NCBI GenBank assembly: GCA_017398165.1
Contig: JAFQHB010000019.1
Location: 1 to 10,938 of the forward strand
Direction of reading: 5' to 3'
Source of the DNA: Bacillota bacterium
Lineage (GTDB): Bacteria; Bacillota; Dehalobacteriia; UBA4068; UBA4997
Length of the DNA stretch: 10,938 nt
The notes beneath the pieces were generated by a model. That model saw nothing but the letters and a program-made list of their open reading frames with translations, had not been told where the DNA came from and made no database searches. Below, in pieces: positions 1-4,748 of the stretch. Positions within the stretch are counted from its first letter, which is position 1. Every line of letters begins with the position of its first letter. The position numbers and the translations under genes are program-made.

Positions 1-196
1 GAAATCCCGGTCGTTTCCTGTGTTGGTCATTGTGCAGCAGGAATTCCTCCGAAAGACCGCTTTTCTCGGCAACCATAGAGATAATATTTTTATCATAAAA
101 ATCCACACCCAGCAGCTCAGCCAATCTCCGGCCGATCAAACGACCACCGGAGCCATATTCACGGGCGATAGTAACAACAAAATCGTTTTGCGGCAT
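1..196 (-). CDS. Cytidylate kinase-like protein, N-terminal 65 residues (runs off the left edge)
   Basis: This is the 5' part of a P-loop nucleotide kinase-like protein of the cytidylate kinase-like family, which resembles CMP kinase; the true substrate is not established for most members. The visible protein starts MPQNDFVVTIAREYGSGGR. The REYGSGGR segment (residues 12-19) is the glycine-rich nucleotide-binding loop typical of this family, followed by an amphipathic helix (IGRRLAELLG) and VDFYDKNII, also characteristic. Two in-frame ATGs exist at 202 and 196. The GGAGG at 206-210 lies only 3 bases from the first but 9 from the second, so 196 is chosen. The gene has its own promoter (273-301) and a 5' hairpin. 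The C-terminal part lies outside the window, so completeness cannot be judged. Confidence 0.85.
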   Translation of the reverse strand, partial: MPQNDFVVTIAREYGSGGRLIGRRLAELLGVDFYDKNIISMVAEKSGLSEEFLLHNDQHRKRPGF

Positions 197-236
197 ATCC
201 ATATACCTCCTCGAAAAAGTTGGGGATTTATTGCCT

Positions 237-261
237 CCGGAGTAAAGTTTTCTTACTCCGG
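237..261. repeat. Perfect 9-bp inverted repeat in the 5' leader of the kinase-like gene
   Basis: CCGGAGTAA at 237-245 is repeated as its exact reverse complement at 253-261, with a 7-base loop. On the minus strand it starts about 5 bases after the predicted transcription start (near 266) and ends about 27 bases before the GGAGG. It could be a repressor operator or a 5' mRNA stem-loop that protects the transcript. No U-tract follows on either strand, so it is not a good terminator. Confidence 0.65.
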
Positions 262-272
262 CACAGCTAATT

Positions 273-301
273 ATTATATCATTATTACGGATTGAAGTCA
301 A
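273..301 (-). promoter_or_regulatory. Sigma-A type promoter of the cytidylate kinase-like gene
   Basis: Read on the minus strand, the -35 element is TTGACT (296-301) and the -10 element is TATAAT (273-278), with exactly 17 bases between them. Transcription would start near 266, giving a leader of about 70 bases. Only one base deviates from the housekeeping consensus. Confidence 0.8.
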
Positions 302-421
302 ATATTGAATAAAACCTGAGTGCCGGTAGGGCTTTGCTGCAATCTGGGTACGGCTTTTGCATATATTCTGATAATGCACAATTCCGCCGGAACAACTATT
401 GAATTTAATACCGACACGCAC

Positions 422-451
422 AACGCCGCAAAATGAATTTTTTGCGGCGTT
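422..451. repeat. Perfect 12-6-12 inverted repeat upstream of the recombinase promoter
   Basis: AACGCCGCAAAA at 422-433 and its exact reverse complement at 440-451 flank the 6-base spacer TGAATT. The right arm ends one base before the -35 box of the plus-strand promoter at 453. As RNA it would form a very stable hairpin, but no U-tract follows it on either strand, so a simple terminator is unlikely. The geometry of two arms around a 6-base centre resembles the core sites of Xer-type recombinases (11-6-11). An operator is the other obvious reading. Confidence 0.75.
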
Positions 452-452
452 A

Positions 453-481
453 TTGACATGTATAGAAAAGTGGTTTATAAT
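453..481 (+). promoter_or_regulatory. Perfect consensus sigma-A promoter reading toward the recombinase gene
   Basis: TTGACA (453-458) and TATAAT (476-481) are separated by exactly 17 bases, matching the housekeeping consensus at all twelve positions. Transcription should start near 488. The nearest gene in this direction is the recombinase at 767, about 280 bases away, so the promoter either makes a long mRNA leader or a separate small RNA. Confidence 0.85.
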
Positions 482-487
482 AAACAC

Positions 488-766
488 AGTAATATGCGCT
501 TTGGCGATAGTATGATGTCGCTGCATAACGAGCACAGTTAAGCTATCAATAATCCGTATATCTTAATGTCAATCTCAGCGTGATCTGTCACTTATGTATG
601 CTTTAGCCGACAGATATGGATTTTACGCAGCCATATCCAAATCAGCCGTTTTCAGCTTATTGACATACATAAACGCATTATCACACATAGACGTCAAATC
701 GCCATCAGCCATATTTTATATTGCAAGCTGCATCAAATACCAAAATTAATCAAGGACATATTGACA
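488..766 (+). other. Long untranslated leader before the recombinase gene, with overlapping alternative stems
   Basis: This stretch of about 280 bases lies between the predicted start site and the recombinase ATG. No convincing protein is encoded. Two perfect 7-bp stems can form: ATCTGTC at 583-589 with GACAGAT at 609-615, and GATATGG at 613-619 with CCATATC at 631-637. They share bases 613-615 and so exclude each other. TATTGACA occurs at 658-665 and 759-766 as well as at the upstream promoter (451-458). I do not recognise a known riboswitch or small RNA here. Confidence 0.4.
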
Positions 767-1825
767 ATGACACAATACCACAAACAGCCGGTAGCCGCAC
801 CGCAGGTCGTGCAGGATTTCCTTAGCTATATGATCGGCATTAAAAACAAATCCCGCAATACCGTGTATGAATACTCGATAGATCTGCGCTCGTTTTTTAT
901 CTATTACCTGCACAAAGATACCCTGCAAAAAAACGTCGCAAAATATGATGAACTGCTGCAGCAGCCGGCAACTCTCGATGCCTATATGCATCTGACGATC
1001 GCTGATATCCGCCGGATCGACCGCATAGATATCGCGGATTATCTGTATTTCCTCAGCAATCGCGGCCTGGCCGCACCGAGCAGAGCGCGCAAGCTGGCAG
1101 CTATCCGCACCTACTTCGATTATATGTGCTATAAAACCTACCGTTTGGAGGATAATCCCTGCGAAATGGTCGAATCCCCTACTTTCAAGCGCAAATTGCC
1201 GGTTTTCCTGACCGAGGAAGAATGTATAGAGCTGCTGCAAACGGTACAGCGTTCGCTCGATAAAAACCTGCAGCGAGATTATCTGATCATCACCCTGTTT
1301 ATGTTTTGCGGGCTGCGTATAGATGAGCTGGTCGGTATCAATATTGATGATATCCGTGGTAATTTCAGCGCCGGTGAACAGCTTGTACTGGTCGTCACCG
1401 GCAAAGGCAGCAAACAGCGCACCGTATATCTGCCGGATATCTGCGCCGAGGCCTATAGTGCCTATCTTGATAAGCGCACCGAGCCCAAGGACACCAGAGA
1501 AAAGGCTCTCTTTATCAGCCAGAAAGGTATGAGGATGTCTCACCGGGCGATCGAGCGTATGGTCAAAAAATACTTTGCGATGGCCGGGCTGGATTCATCG
1601 CGTCTTTCCCCGCACAAGCTGCGCCATACTGCCGCTACCAATATGCTGAACGCCAATACCGATATCCGCGTTATTCAGCAGGCTCTGGGACACGAGACGC
1701 TGCAGACTACACAAATCTATACCCACGTATCCAACGCCAGTCTGAAGGACGCATTTCTGAATAATTCACTGAGCCGGGCTCTGCAAAAGTACGATGATAA
1801 CGATAATGCTGACAGCAATAATTAA
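767..1825 (+). CDS. Xer-family tyrosine recombinase (352 aa)
   Basis: A site-specific tyrosine recombinase that cuts and rejoins DNA through a covalent phosphotyrosine intermediate. The N-terminal SAM-like core-binding domain spans about residues 13-125 and the catalytic domain about 145-330. All catalytic residues are visible: R184 (CGLRIDE), K213 (TGKGSKQR), H283 and R286 (PHKLRHTAA), H309 (LGHETLQTTQ) and the nucleophile Y318 (IYTH). The start is ATG 767 with AGGA at 753-756; an in-frame TTG at 761 is only 4 bases from it. At 352 residues it is about 50 longer than XerC or XerD. Much of the excess is a charged segment at about 49-82 between the first helices of the core-binding domain, a size reminiscent of single-recombinase XerS. 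It could be a chromosome dimer resolvase or a recombinase with its own local target. No neighbouring phage or transposon genes are seen. Confidence 0.93.
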   Translation: MTQYHKQPVAAPQVVQDFLSYMIGIKNKSRNTVYEYSIDLRSFFIYYLHKDTLQKNVAKYDELLQQPATLDAYMHLTIADIRRIDRIDIADYLYFLSNRGLAAPSRARKLAAIRTYFDYMCYKTYRLEDNPCEMVESPTFKRKLPVFLTEEECIELLQTVQRSLDKNLQRDYLIITLFMFCGLRIDELVGINIDDIRGNFSAGEQLVLVVTGKGSKQRTVYLPDICAEAYSAYLDKRTEPKDTREKALFISQKGMRMSHRAIERMVKKYFAMAGLDSSRLSPHKLRHTAATNMLNANTDIRVIQQALGHETLQTTQIYTHVSNASLKDAFLNNSLSRALQKYDDNDNADSNN

Positions 1826-1840
1826 ACTATAAACAAAAAT

Positions 1841-1885
1841 TTCTCCGGATGCAGTTTAGTCTTGCCATCCGGAAGAATTTTATTT
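1841..1885. terminator. Rho-independent terminator between convergent genes, possibly bidirectional
   Basis: TCCGGATG (1844-1851) pairs with CATCCGGA (1866-1873) around a 14-base loop. On the plus strand the stem is followed by a T-rich run (from 1878); on the minus strand it is followed by a T-run (complement of 1836-1840 and neighbours). It sits between the recombinase stop (1825) and the mtn stop (1896), so it can end both transcripts. Confidence 0.8.
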
Positions 1886-1895
1886 ATCAGGCGGT

Positions 1896-2615
1896 TTATT
1901 TCTGTCTTTTCAGCATCTCGACGATGATAGCGGCGGAGATATCGGCAGTCTGCTGCTCAAATTCATCAATCGATTCGGTGGCCGTGCCATCCGCCAGATC
2001 AGATATCGCACGTATTACTACGAAAGGCACTCCATTGGCTGCTGCGGCCTGGGCAATAGCAGCACCCTCCATTTCGGCAGCCGCAGCCTGGAAGGTATCG
2101 CGGATATCCTGCTTTTTGGCCTTACCGGCGACGAAAACATCACCGGAGGCTATGATATCCTCGCGCAGACGGCGCTGTGGGCAAACGATGGCAGCAGCTT
2201 CCTGCAATCTGCCTACCAGACCGGGATCAGAATCATAAAGCGTGGGCTTCTCATGCTCGATGCCGGTACACATATAGCCGCGGGCGTGGCCAAAAGCCGA
2301 TACGTCAAAATCATGCTGCAGCAGGTGTGTACCGATTACGATATCCCCCACTGCCAATTCCGGGGCGAGCCCACCGGCGATACCGGTATTGATGATCGCA
2401 TCAGGGGCAAATTTATCTATCAGCACCTGCGTACAGCGGGCCGCATTGACCTTGCCGACGCCGCAGCGCACCAGCACTACCTCGTGCCCCTCGATAGTGC
2501 CGGTCAGGAAATGCAGACCTGCTGCCTCCTGCTCTTTTTTGTCCTGCATCAGTGCCGAAAGCGTAGCGGTCTCGCTGGCCATCGCACCGATAATACCAAG
2601 TTTATTATGCATCAT
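1896..2615 (-). CDS. mtn: 5'-methylthioadenosine/S-adenosylhomocysteine nucleosidase (239 aa)
   Basis: Cytoplasmic nucleosidase that removes adenine from S-adenosylhomocysteine and methylthioadenosine, giving S-ribosylhomocysteine for LuxS. The protein begins MMHNKLGIIGAMASETATL. E15 matches the N-terminal catalytic-site glutamate, EMEGAAIA (E183) is the ribose-binding glutamate motif, and AISDLADG (D206) carries the catalytic aspartate. NTGIAGGL (76-83) is the conserved substrate loop. Length is normal for the family (about 230). The ATG pair at 2615/2612 overlaps the end of luxS by 11 bases. GAGG lies about 12 bases upstream inside luxS, so translation is probably coupled to luxS. The open frame extends further upstream but only inside luxS, so that extension is rejected. 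The gene shares the luxS promoter and ends at the terminator at 1841-1885. Confidence 0.96.
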   Translation of the reverse strand: MMHNKLGIIGAMASETATLSALMQDKKEQEAAGLHFLTGTIEGHEVVLVRCGVGKVNAARCTQVLIDKFAPDAIINTGIAGGLAPELAVGDIVIGTHLLQHDFDVSAFGHARGYMCTGIEHEKPTLYDSDPGLVGRLQEAAAIVCPQRRLREDIIASGDVFVAGKAKKQDIRDTFQAAAAEMEGAAIAQAAAANGVPFVVIRAISDLADGTATESIDEFEQQTADISAAIIVEMLKRQK

Positions 2616-3066
2616 AATCCATCTTTTCCTCTGTCCAGTCTTGTAATACTTCCAGCATATCGGCTGCCGTTGCCTTGGCGCCGCACAGGTTATGCTCCAG
2701 ATAATTGCCGCATTCTCTGCGGCTGACCCCGGGTATAGCCCCCTCAAATCCGGCAACAAAAGTAAAGGCACTGCGTATCAGCTCCAGAGCCTGCGTGTGA
2801 TTGACAGAATCCCGCAGCAGCAGATAAAACCCGGTACGGCAGCCCATCGGCCCGGCATAAACCACAGCATCAGCCCACCGGCTGTTGCGTACATAGGTTG
2901 CTATCAAATGCTCCAGCGTGTGCATTGTCCCATTTGCCAGATAATCGCCGCCGTTAGGTTTCTTCATACGTATATCATAGGTCACCACATCGCCGTCCAC
3001 GCGGGAAATATACAGTCCCTTTTGCAGCTTATCGTGGTCCACCTCAAAGCTGGCTATTCTCTTCAT
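2605..3066 (-). CDS. luxS: S-ribosylhomocysteine lyase LuxS (153 aa)
   Basis: Metal-dependent lyase converting S-ribosylhomocysteine to homocysteine and DPD, the precursor of autoinducer-2. It completes the recycling route begun by the nucleosidase encoded next to it. The metal site is intact: H49 and H53 in TMHTLEHL and C119 in RRECGNYLEHN. The catalytic residues E52 and C76 (GPMGCRTGFY) are present. Length is typical for LuxS (150-160 aa). The start at 3066 has AGGAGG at 3073-3078, six bases upstream. A promoter is seen at 3098-3126 and two direct repeats lie just upstream of it. The 3' end overlaps mtn by 11 bases, so the two are one operon. Whether the cell uses AI-2 as a signal cannot be told from this window. 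Confidence 0.97.
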   Translation of the reverse strand: MKRIASFEVDHDKLQKGLYISRVDGDVVTYDIRMKKPNGGDYLANGTMHTLEHLIATYVRNSRWADAVVYAGPMGCRTGFYLLLRDSVNHTQALELIRSAFTFVAGFEGAIPGVSRRECGNYLEHNLCGAKATAADMLEVLQDWTEEKMDYDA

Positions 3067-3097
3067 ATCTATCCTCCTGACACTTTATAGCATAAAT

Positions 3098-3126
3098 ATC
3101 ATACTACATTTGGGCTTTTCTTTCAA
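3098..3126 (-). promoter_or_regulatory. Sigma-A type promoter of luxS-mtn
   Basis: On the minus strand, TTGAAA (3121-3126) and TATGAT (3098-3103) are separated by 17 bases. Transcription would start near 3091, giving a leader of about 25 bases that contains the AGGAGG at 3073-3078. Confidence 0.75.
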
Positions 3127-3129
3127 TGA

Positions 3130-3154
3130 TTATTTGCCACAACGCTTATTTGCC
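3130..3154. repeat. Two direct 9-bp repeats between the luxS and Rrf2-gene promoters
   Basis: TTATTTGCC occurs at 3130-3138 and again at 3146-3154, a 16-base period. On the minus strand these read GGCAAATAA twice and lie directly upstream of the luxS -35 box (3121-3126). On the plus strand they are about 30-50 bases upstream of the Rrf2-gene -35 box. The position suits an activator or a shared regulator, but no known factor is recognised. Confidence 0.5.
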
Positions 3155-3182
3155 GCAGTGATCAAAATATAGTCGAATATTA

Positions 3183-3211
3183 TTGTTATCCCGCTGCCAA
3201 AATGCTATAAT
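3183..3211 (+). promoter_or_regulatory. Sigma-A type promoter of the Rrf2-family gene
   Basis: TTGTTA (3183-3188) and TATAAT (3206-3211) are separated by 17 bases; transcription would start near 3218. An imperfect dyad, AATAT (3166-3170) and ATATT (3177-3181) around AGTCGA, sits immediately upstream of the -35 box. It could be an operator for an Rrf2-type dimer, though this is only a guess from position. Confidence 0.7.
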
Positions 3212-3263
3212 ACCTATAAGATCGGTTAGTTATTTTCTAATATTTTTGTAAGGGTGATAAAAT

Positions 3264-3695
3264 ATGAAGATCTCCACCAAAGGCAGATACGCCCTGCGTA
3301 TGTTGGTCGATATTGCCGAACAGCACACGGATGCCCCTATCCCGCTCAAAGATATCTCGCAGCGGCAGAATATCTCCAAAAAATATCTGGAGCAGATTGT
3401 GCCCATTCTGAACCGTACCGGCCTGCTGAAAACCATCCGTGGCTACAAAGGCGGTTATTTGCTGGGGCGTGATGCACAGGATATCACGGTTTATGATATT
3501 ATCACCGCAACAGAAGGCTCAGTCGCTCCTGTCGCCTGTCTGGATAATACTGCTGTTGTATGTAACCGTAACGATTGCTGCCAGACACTATGGATATGGC
3601 AGGGACTTAATCAGCAGATAATCGCTTATCTGCAGGGTATCACCGTTGCCGATGTCGTCCGCCATCAGCAGGCTGCGCTGCTGTCGGATATGTAA
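3264..3695 (+). CDS. Rrf2-family transcriptional regulator, IscR-like (143 aa)
   Basis: Dimeric winged-helix regulator of the Rrf2 family. The DNA-binding domain fills about residues 1-70, starting with the typical MKISTKGRYALRMLVDIA, and continues with the recognition region (ISKKYLEQIV) and wing (IRGYKGGYLLGR). The C-terminal half has cysteines C92, C100, C105 and C106, close to the three-cysteine [2Fe-2S] site of IscR, so it probably senses iron-sulfur status or redox. The ending WQGLNQQIIAYLQGITVADVV is also family-typical. AAGG at 3250-3253 precedes the ATG by 10 bases. The gene is divergent from luxS-mtn and is followed directly by a terminator, so it is monocistronic. No iscS or iscU lies beside it, unlike many iscR loci. 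A cysteine/sulfur regulator of the CymR kind is the alternative, but CymR lacks such a cysteine set. Confidence 0.92.
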   Translation: MKISTKGRYALRMLVDIAEQHTDAPIPLKDISQRQNISKKYLEQIVPILNRTGLLKTIRGYKGGYLLGRDAQDITVYDIITATEGSVAPVACLDNTAVVCNRNDCCQTLWIWQGLNQQIIAYLQGITVADVVRHQQAALLSDM

Positions 3696-3726
3696 TTTCG
3701 CTGTCATATATGTACTTTCGAATATT

Positions 3727-3776
3727 AAACAGCCTTCGGGGGCTCGCTGTCCGGCTGCTCCCGCAGGCTGTTTTTT
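3727..3776 (+). terminator. Rho-independent terminator of the Rrf2-family gene
   Basis: AAACAGCC at 3727-3734 pairs with GGCTGTTT at 3766-3773. The stem continues inward for about seven more pairs after one mismatch and is followed by a run of six T (3771-3776). It is the strongest terminator in the window. Confidence 0.9.
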
Positions 3777-3802
3777 GCTTGTTATGCCCGGAACTGTATA
3801 AT
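3775..3802 (+). promoter_or_regulatory. Possible promoter of the coat-protein gene pair
   Basis: TTGCTT (3775-3780) and TATAAT (3797-3802) are 16 bases apart and overlap the tail of the preceding terminator. Transcription would start near 3809, giving a leader of about 50 bases. I could not find a convincing sporulation sigma-E or sigma-K site, which would be expected if these genes were strictly mother-cell expressed. Confidence 0.4.
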
Positions 3803-3857
3803 TTATCAACAGCCGTGCAAACTAAAGCTATAATTACCAGCGGAGGTGAAGAAAATA

Positions 3858-4031
3858 ATGACAGACAAAGAATTGCTCTATCTGGAGGATGCCCTGAGCC
3901 ACGAGCAATACTTCCAGAGCCATTGCAACGAGCTTATCAACCAGCTGCAGGACCCTAATCTGAAAAGCTGCGTCCAGCAGCTGCAGCAGAAACATCAACA
4001 GCTTTTCCAGAGCTTTTACAGCTTGCTTTAA
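3858..4031 (+). CDS. Small helical protein encoded ahead of the CotF-like gene (57 aa)
   Basis: A 57-residue, strongly amphipathic, glutamine-rich protein starting MTDKELLYLEDALSHEQYF and ending QQLFQSFYSLL. It has no signal peptide and no membrane segment; the heptad-like spacing of leucines suggests a helical bundle or coiled coil. It has one cysteine in SHCNEL and another in KSCVQQ. GGAGG at 3842-3846 lies 11 bases before the ATG; an in-frame GTG at 3846 overlaps that site and is rejected. Its stop is 17 bases from the CotF-like start, so the two are cotranscribed. Small proteins of this kind often sit beside Coat_F genes in Bacillota, so a coat or coat-assembly role is inferred. I do not recognise a more specific family. 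Confidence 0.85.
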   Translation: MTDKELLYLEDALSHEQYFQSHCNELINQLQDPNLKSCVQQLQQKHQQLFQSFYSLL

Positions 4032-4048
4032 TGAAGGAGGATATGAAA

Positions 4049-4297
4049 ATGGATGATAAAAATTTGATGGAGGGCGTGCTGCTGCTGGAGAAAAACGTCT
4101 GCGATCTCTATATGCACGGCACGCTGGAATCGCCTACTGCCAATGTGCATCAGGTATTCAATAACGCGCTGAATCAGTCGCTCACTATGCAGGAGACGAT
4201 TTACAGTGCTATGACTGCTAAGGGCTGGTATCAGACCCAGAATGTAGATCAGACCAAGATCAACACCGTCCGCCAGAAGTTTCAGGCACAGCAGTAA
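4049..4297 (+). CDS. CotF-like spore coat family protein (82 aa)
   Basis: A short member of the Coat_F family, helical proteins found in spore coats of Bacillus and Clostridium and widely kept in anaerobic Bacillota. Family features are LLEKNVCDLYMHGTLES (the first helix), the central FNNALNQSL, and the C-terminal YSAMTAKGWYQTQ followed by a charged helix. It has no signal peptide. Three in-frame ATGs exist (4031, 4043, 4049). AAGGAGG at 4034-4040 lies 8 bases from 4049 and inside or too close to the other two, so 4049 is chosen. The length is at the lower end for the family, near YraD- or YraF-type proteins. A perfect terminator hairpin follows at 4311. Presence suggests a spore-forming ancestry but does not prove the organism sporulates. 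Confidence 0.88.
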   Translation: MDDKNLMEGVLLLEKNVCDLYMHGTLESPTANVHQVFNNALNQSLTMQETIYSAMTAKGWYQTQNVDQTKINTVRQKFQAQQ

Positions 4298-4310
4298 TGT
4301 AAAACGACAC

Positions 4311-4353
4311 GAGCGGGAGATACCGGTATACAGGCATCTCCCGCTCTTATTTA
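4311..4353 (+). terminator. Terminator of the coat-protein gene pair
   Basis: GAGCGGGAGAT (4311-4321) and its exact reverse complement (4336-4346) form an 11-bp stem with a 14-base loop, followed by TTATTTAT. It lies between the CotF-like gene and the convergent tautomerase gene. Transcripts from the minus side would also fold this hairpin, but the T-run there is poor and begins about six bases past the stem. Confidence 0.85.
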
Positions 4354-4363
4354 TAATGCGGTT

Positions 4364-4714
4364 TTATTTACGCATTTTCAGTTCGCCGCGTGTTCCCCAG
4401 CTGTCAAACTCGCTGCAGGTCACATAAACTGCGTCATCAGCCAGTTGGCATACTTCTTTCAACAGTTGAAAAACAGCCACGGTAAAGTGCTGTTTGTACT
4501 CCAACTCAATACAGCCGGAGAATTTGGCGTCCACATAGGCCAATTCACGCTTTATACCTTGAAAGTACATATCCCGCCCGTGATCCAGCTCAATCATCAG
4601 TGCGGCTTCTGTCTTGCCGGGAATCAATGTGGTGGCAGCAGCCAGCCCGGCCTTCAGGTCGTTCATCTGCTGCTCAGTCCAGTTTTGCGATGTTGCGACT
4701 CTGATATAAGGCAT
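4364..4714 (-). CDS. MIF-like tautomerase-superfamily protein (116 aa)
   Basis: Small cytoplasmic protein resembling macrophage migration inhibitory factor and phenylpyruvate tautomerase; such proteins form trimers and use the N-terminal proline exposed after Met removal as catalytic base. The protein begins MPYIRVATSQ, so Pro2 can become the new N-terminus. K34 in IPGKTEAALM matches the active-site lysine position of MIF, and the ending AVYVTCSEFDSWG matches the family's last strand. Length (116) fits MIF (about 115). AAGGAG (4723-4728) lies 8 bases upstream of the ATG. The gene is 34 bases downstream of the prenyl synthase gene, so it is probably the last gene of that operon. The true substrate is unknown; a link to isoprenoid or redox metabolism is only positional. 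Confidence 0.85.
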   Translation of the reverse strand: MPYIRVATSQNWTEQQMNDLKAGLAAATTLIPGKTEAALMIELDHGRDMYFQGIKRELAYVDAKFSGCIELEYKQHFTVAVFQLLKEVCQLADDAVYVTCSEFDSWGTRGELKMRK

Positions 4715-4748
4715 AATAACCTCTCCTTTCAGCTGACAAGCCGTAATA

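Noticed and set aside
20..295. A 91-codon plus-strand open frame at the left edge.
   Set aside because: It overlaps, on the opposite strand, the kinase-like gene, which has a promoter, ribosome binding site and recognisable nucleotide-binding loop, and it runs on into that gene's promoter.
494..541. A 15-codon open frame just after the promoter at 453-481.
   Set aside because: It begins about six bases after the predicted start site, has no ribosome binding site, and shows no leader-peptide codon pattern such as a run of one amino acid.
302..760. A canonical dif site for chromosome dimer resolution.
   Set aside because: I looked for the usual asymmetric 11-6-11 sequence with XerC- and XerD-type arms and found no good match. 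Only the perfect 12-6-12 palindrome at 422-451 has suitable geometry, and it is reported separately as speculative.
2616..2771. N-terminal extension of mtn by 52 residues.
   Set aside because: The extension lies wholly inside luxS in another frame, shows no family similarity, and the MMHNKLGIIGAM start matches the normal beginning of the nucleosidase family.
3806..3834. A second promoter for the coat-protein pair with TATAAT at 3829-3834.
   Set aside because: Its start site would fall at about 3841, on top of the ribosome binding site, and the -35 (TCAACA) is weak.
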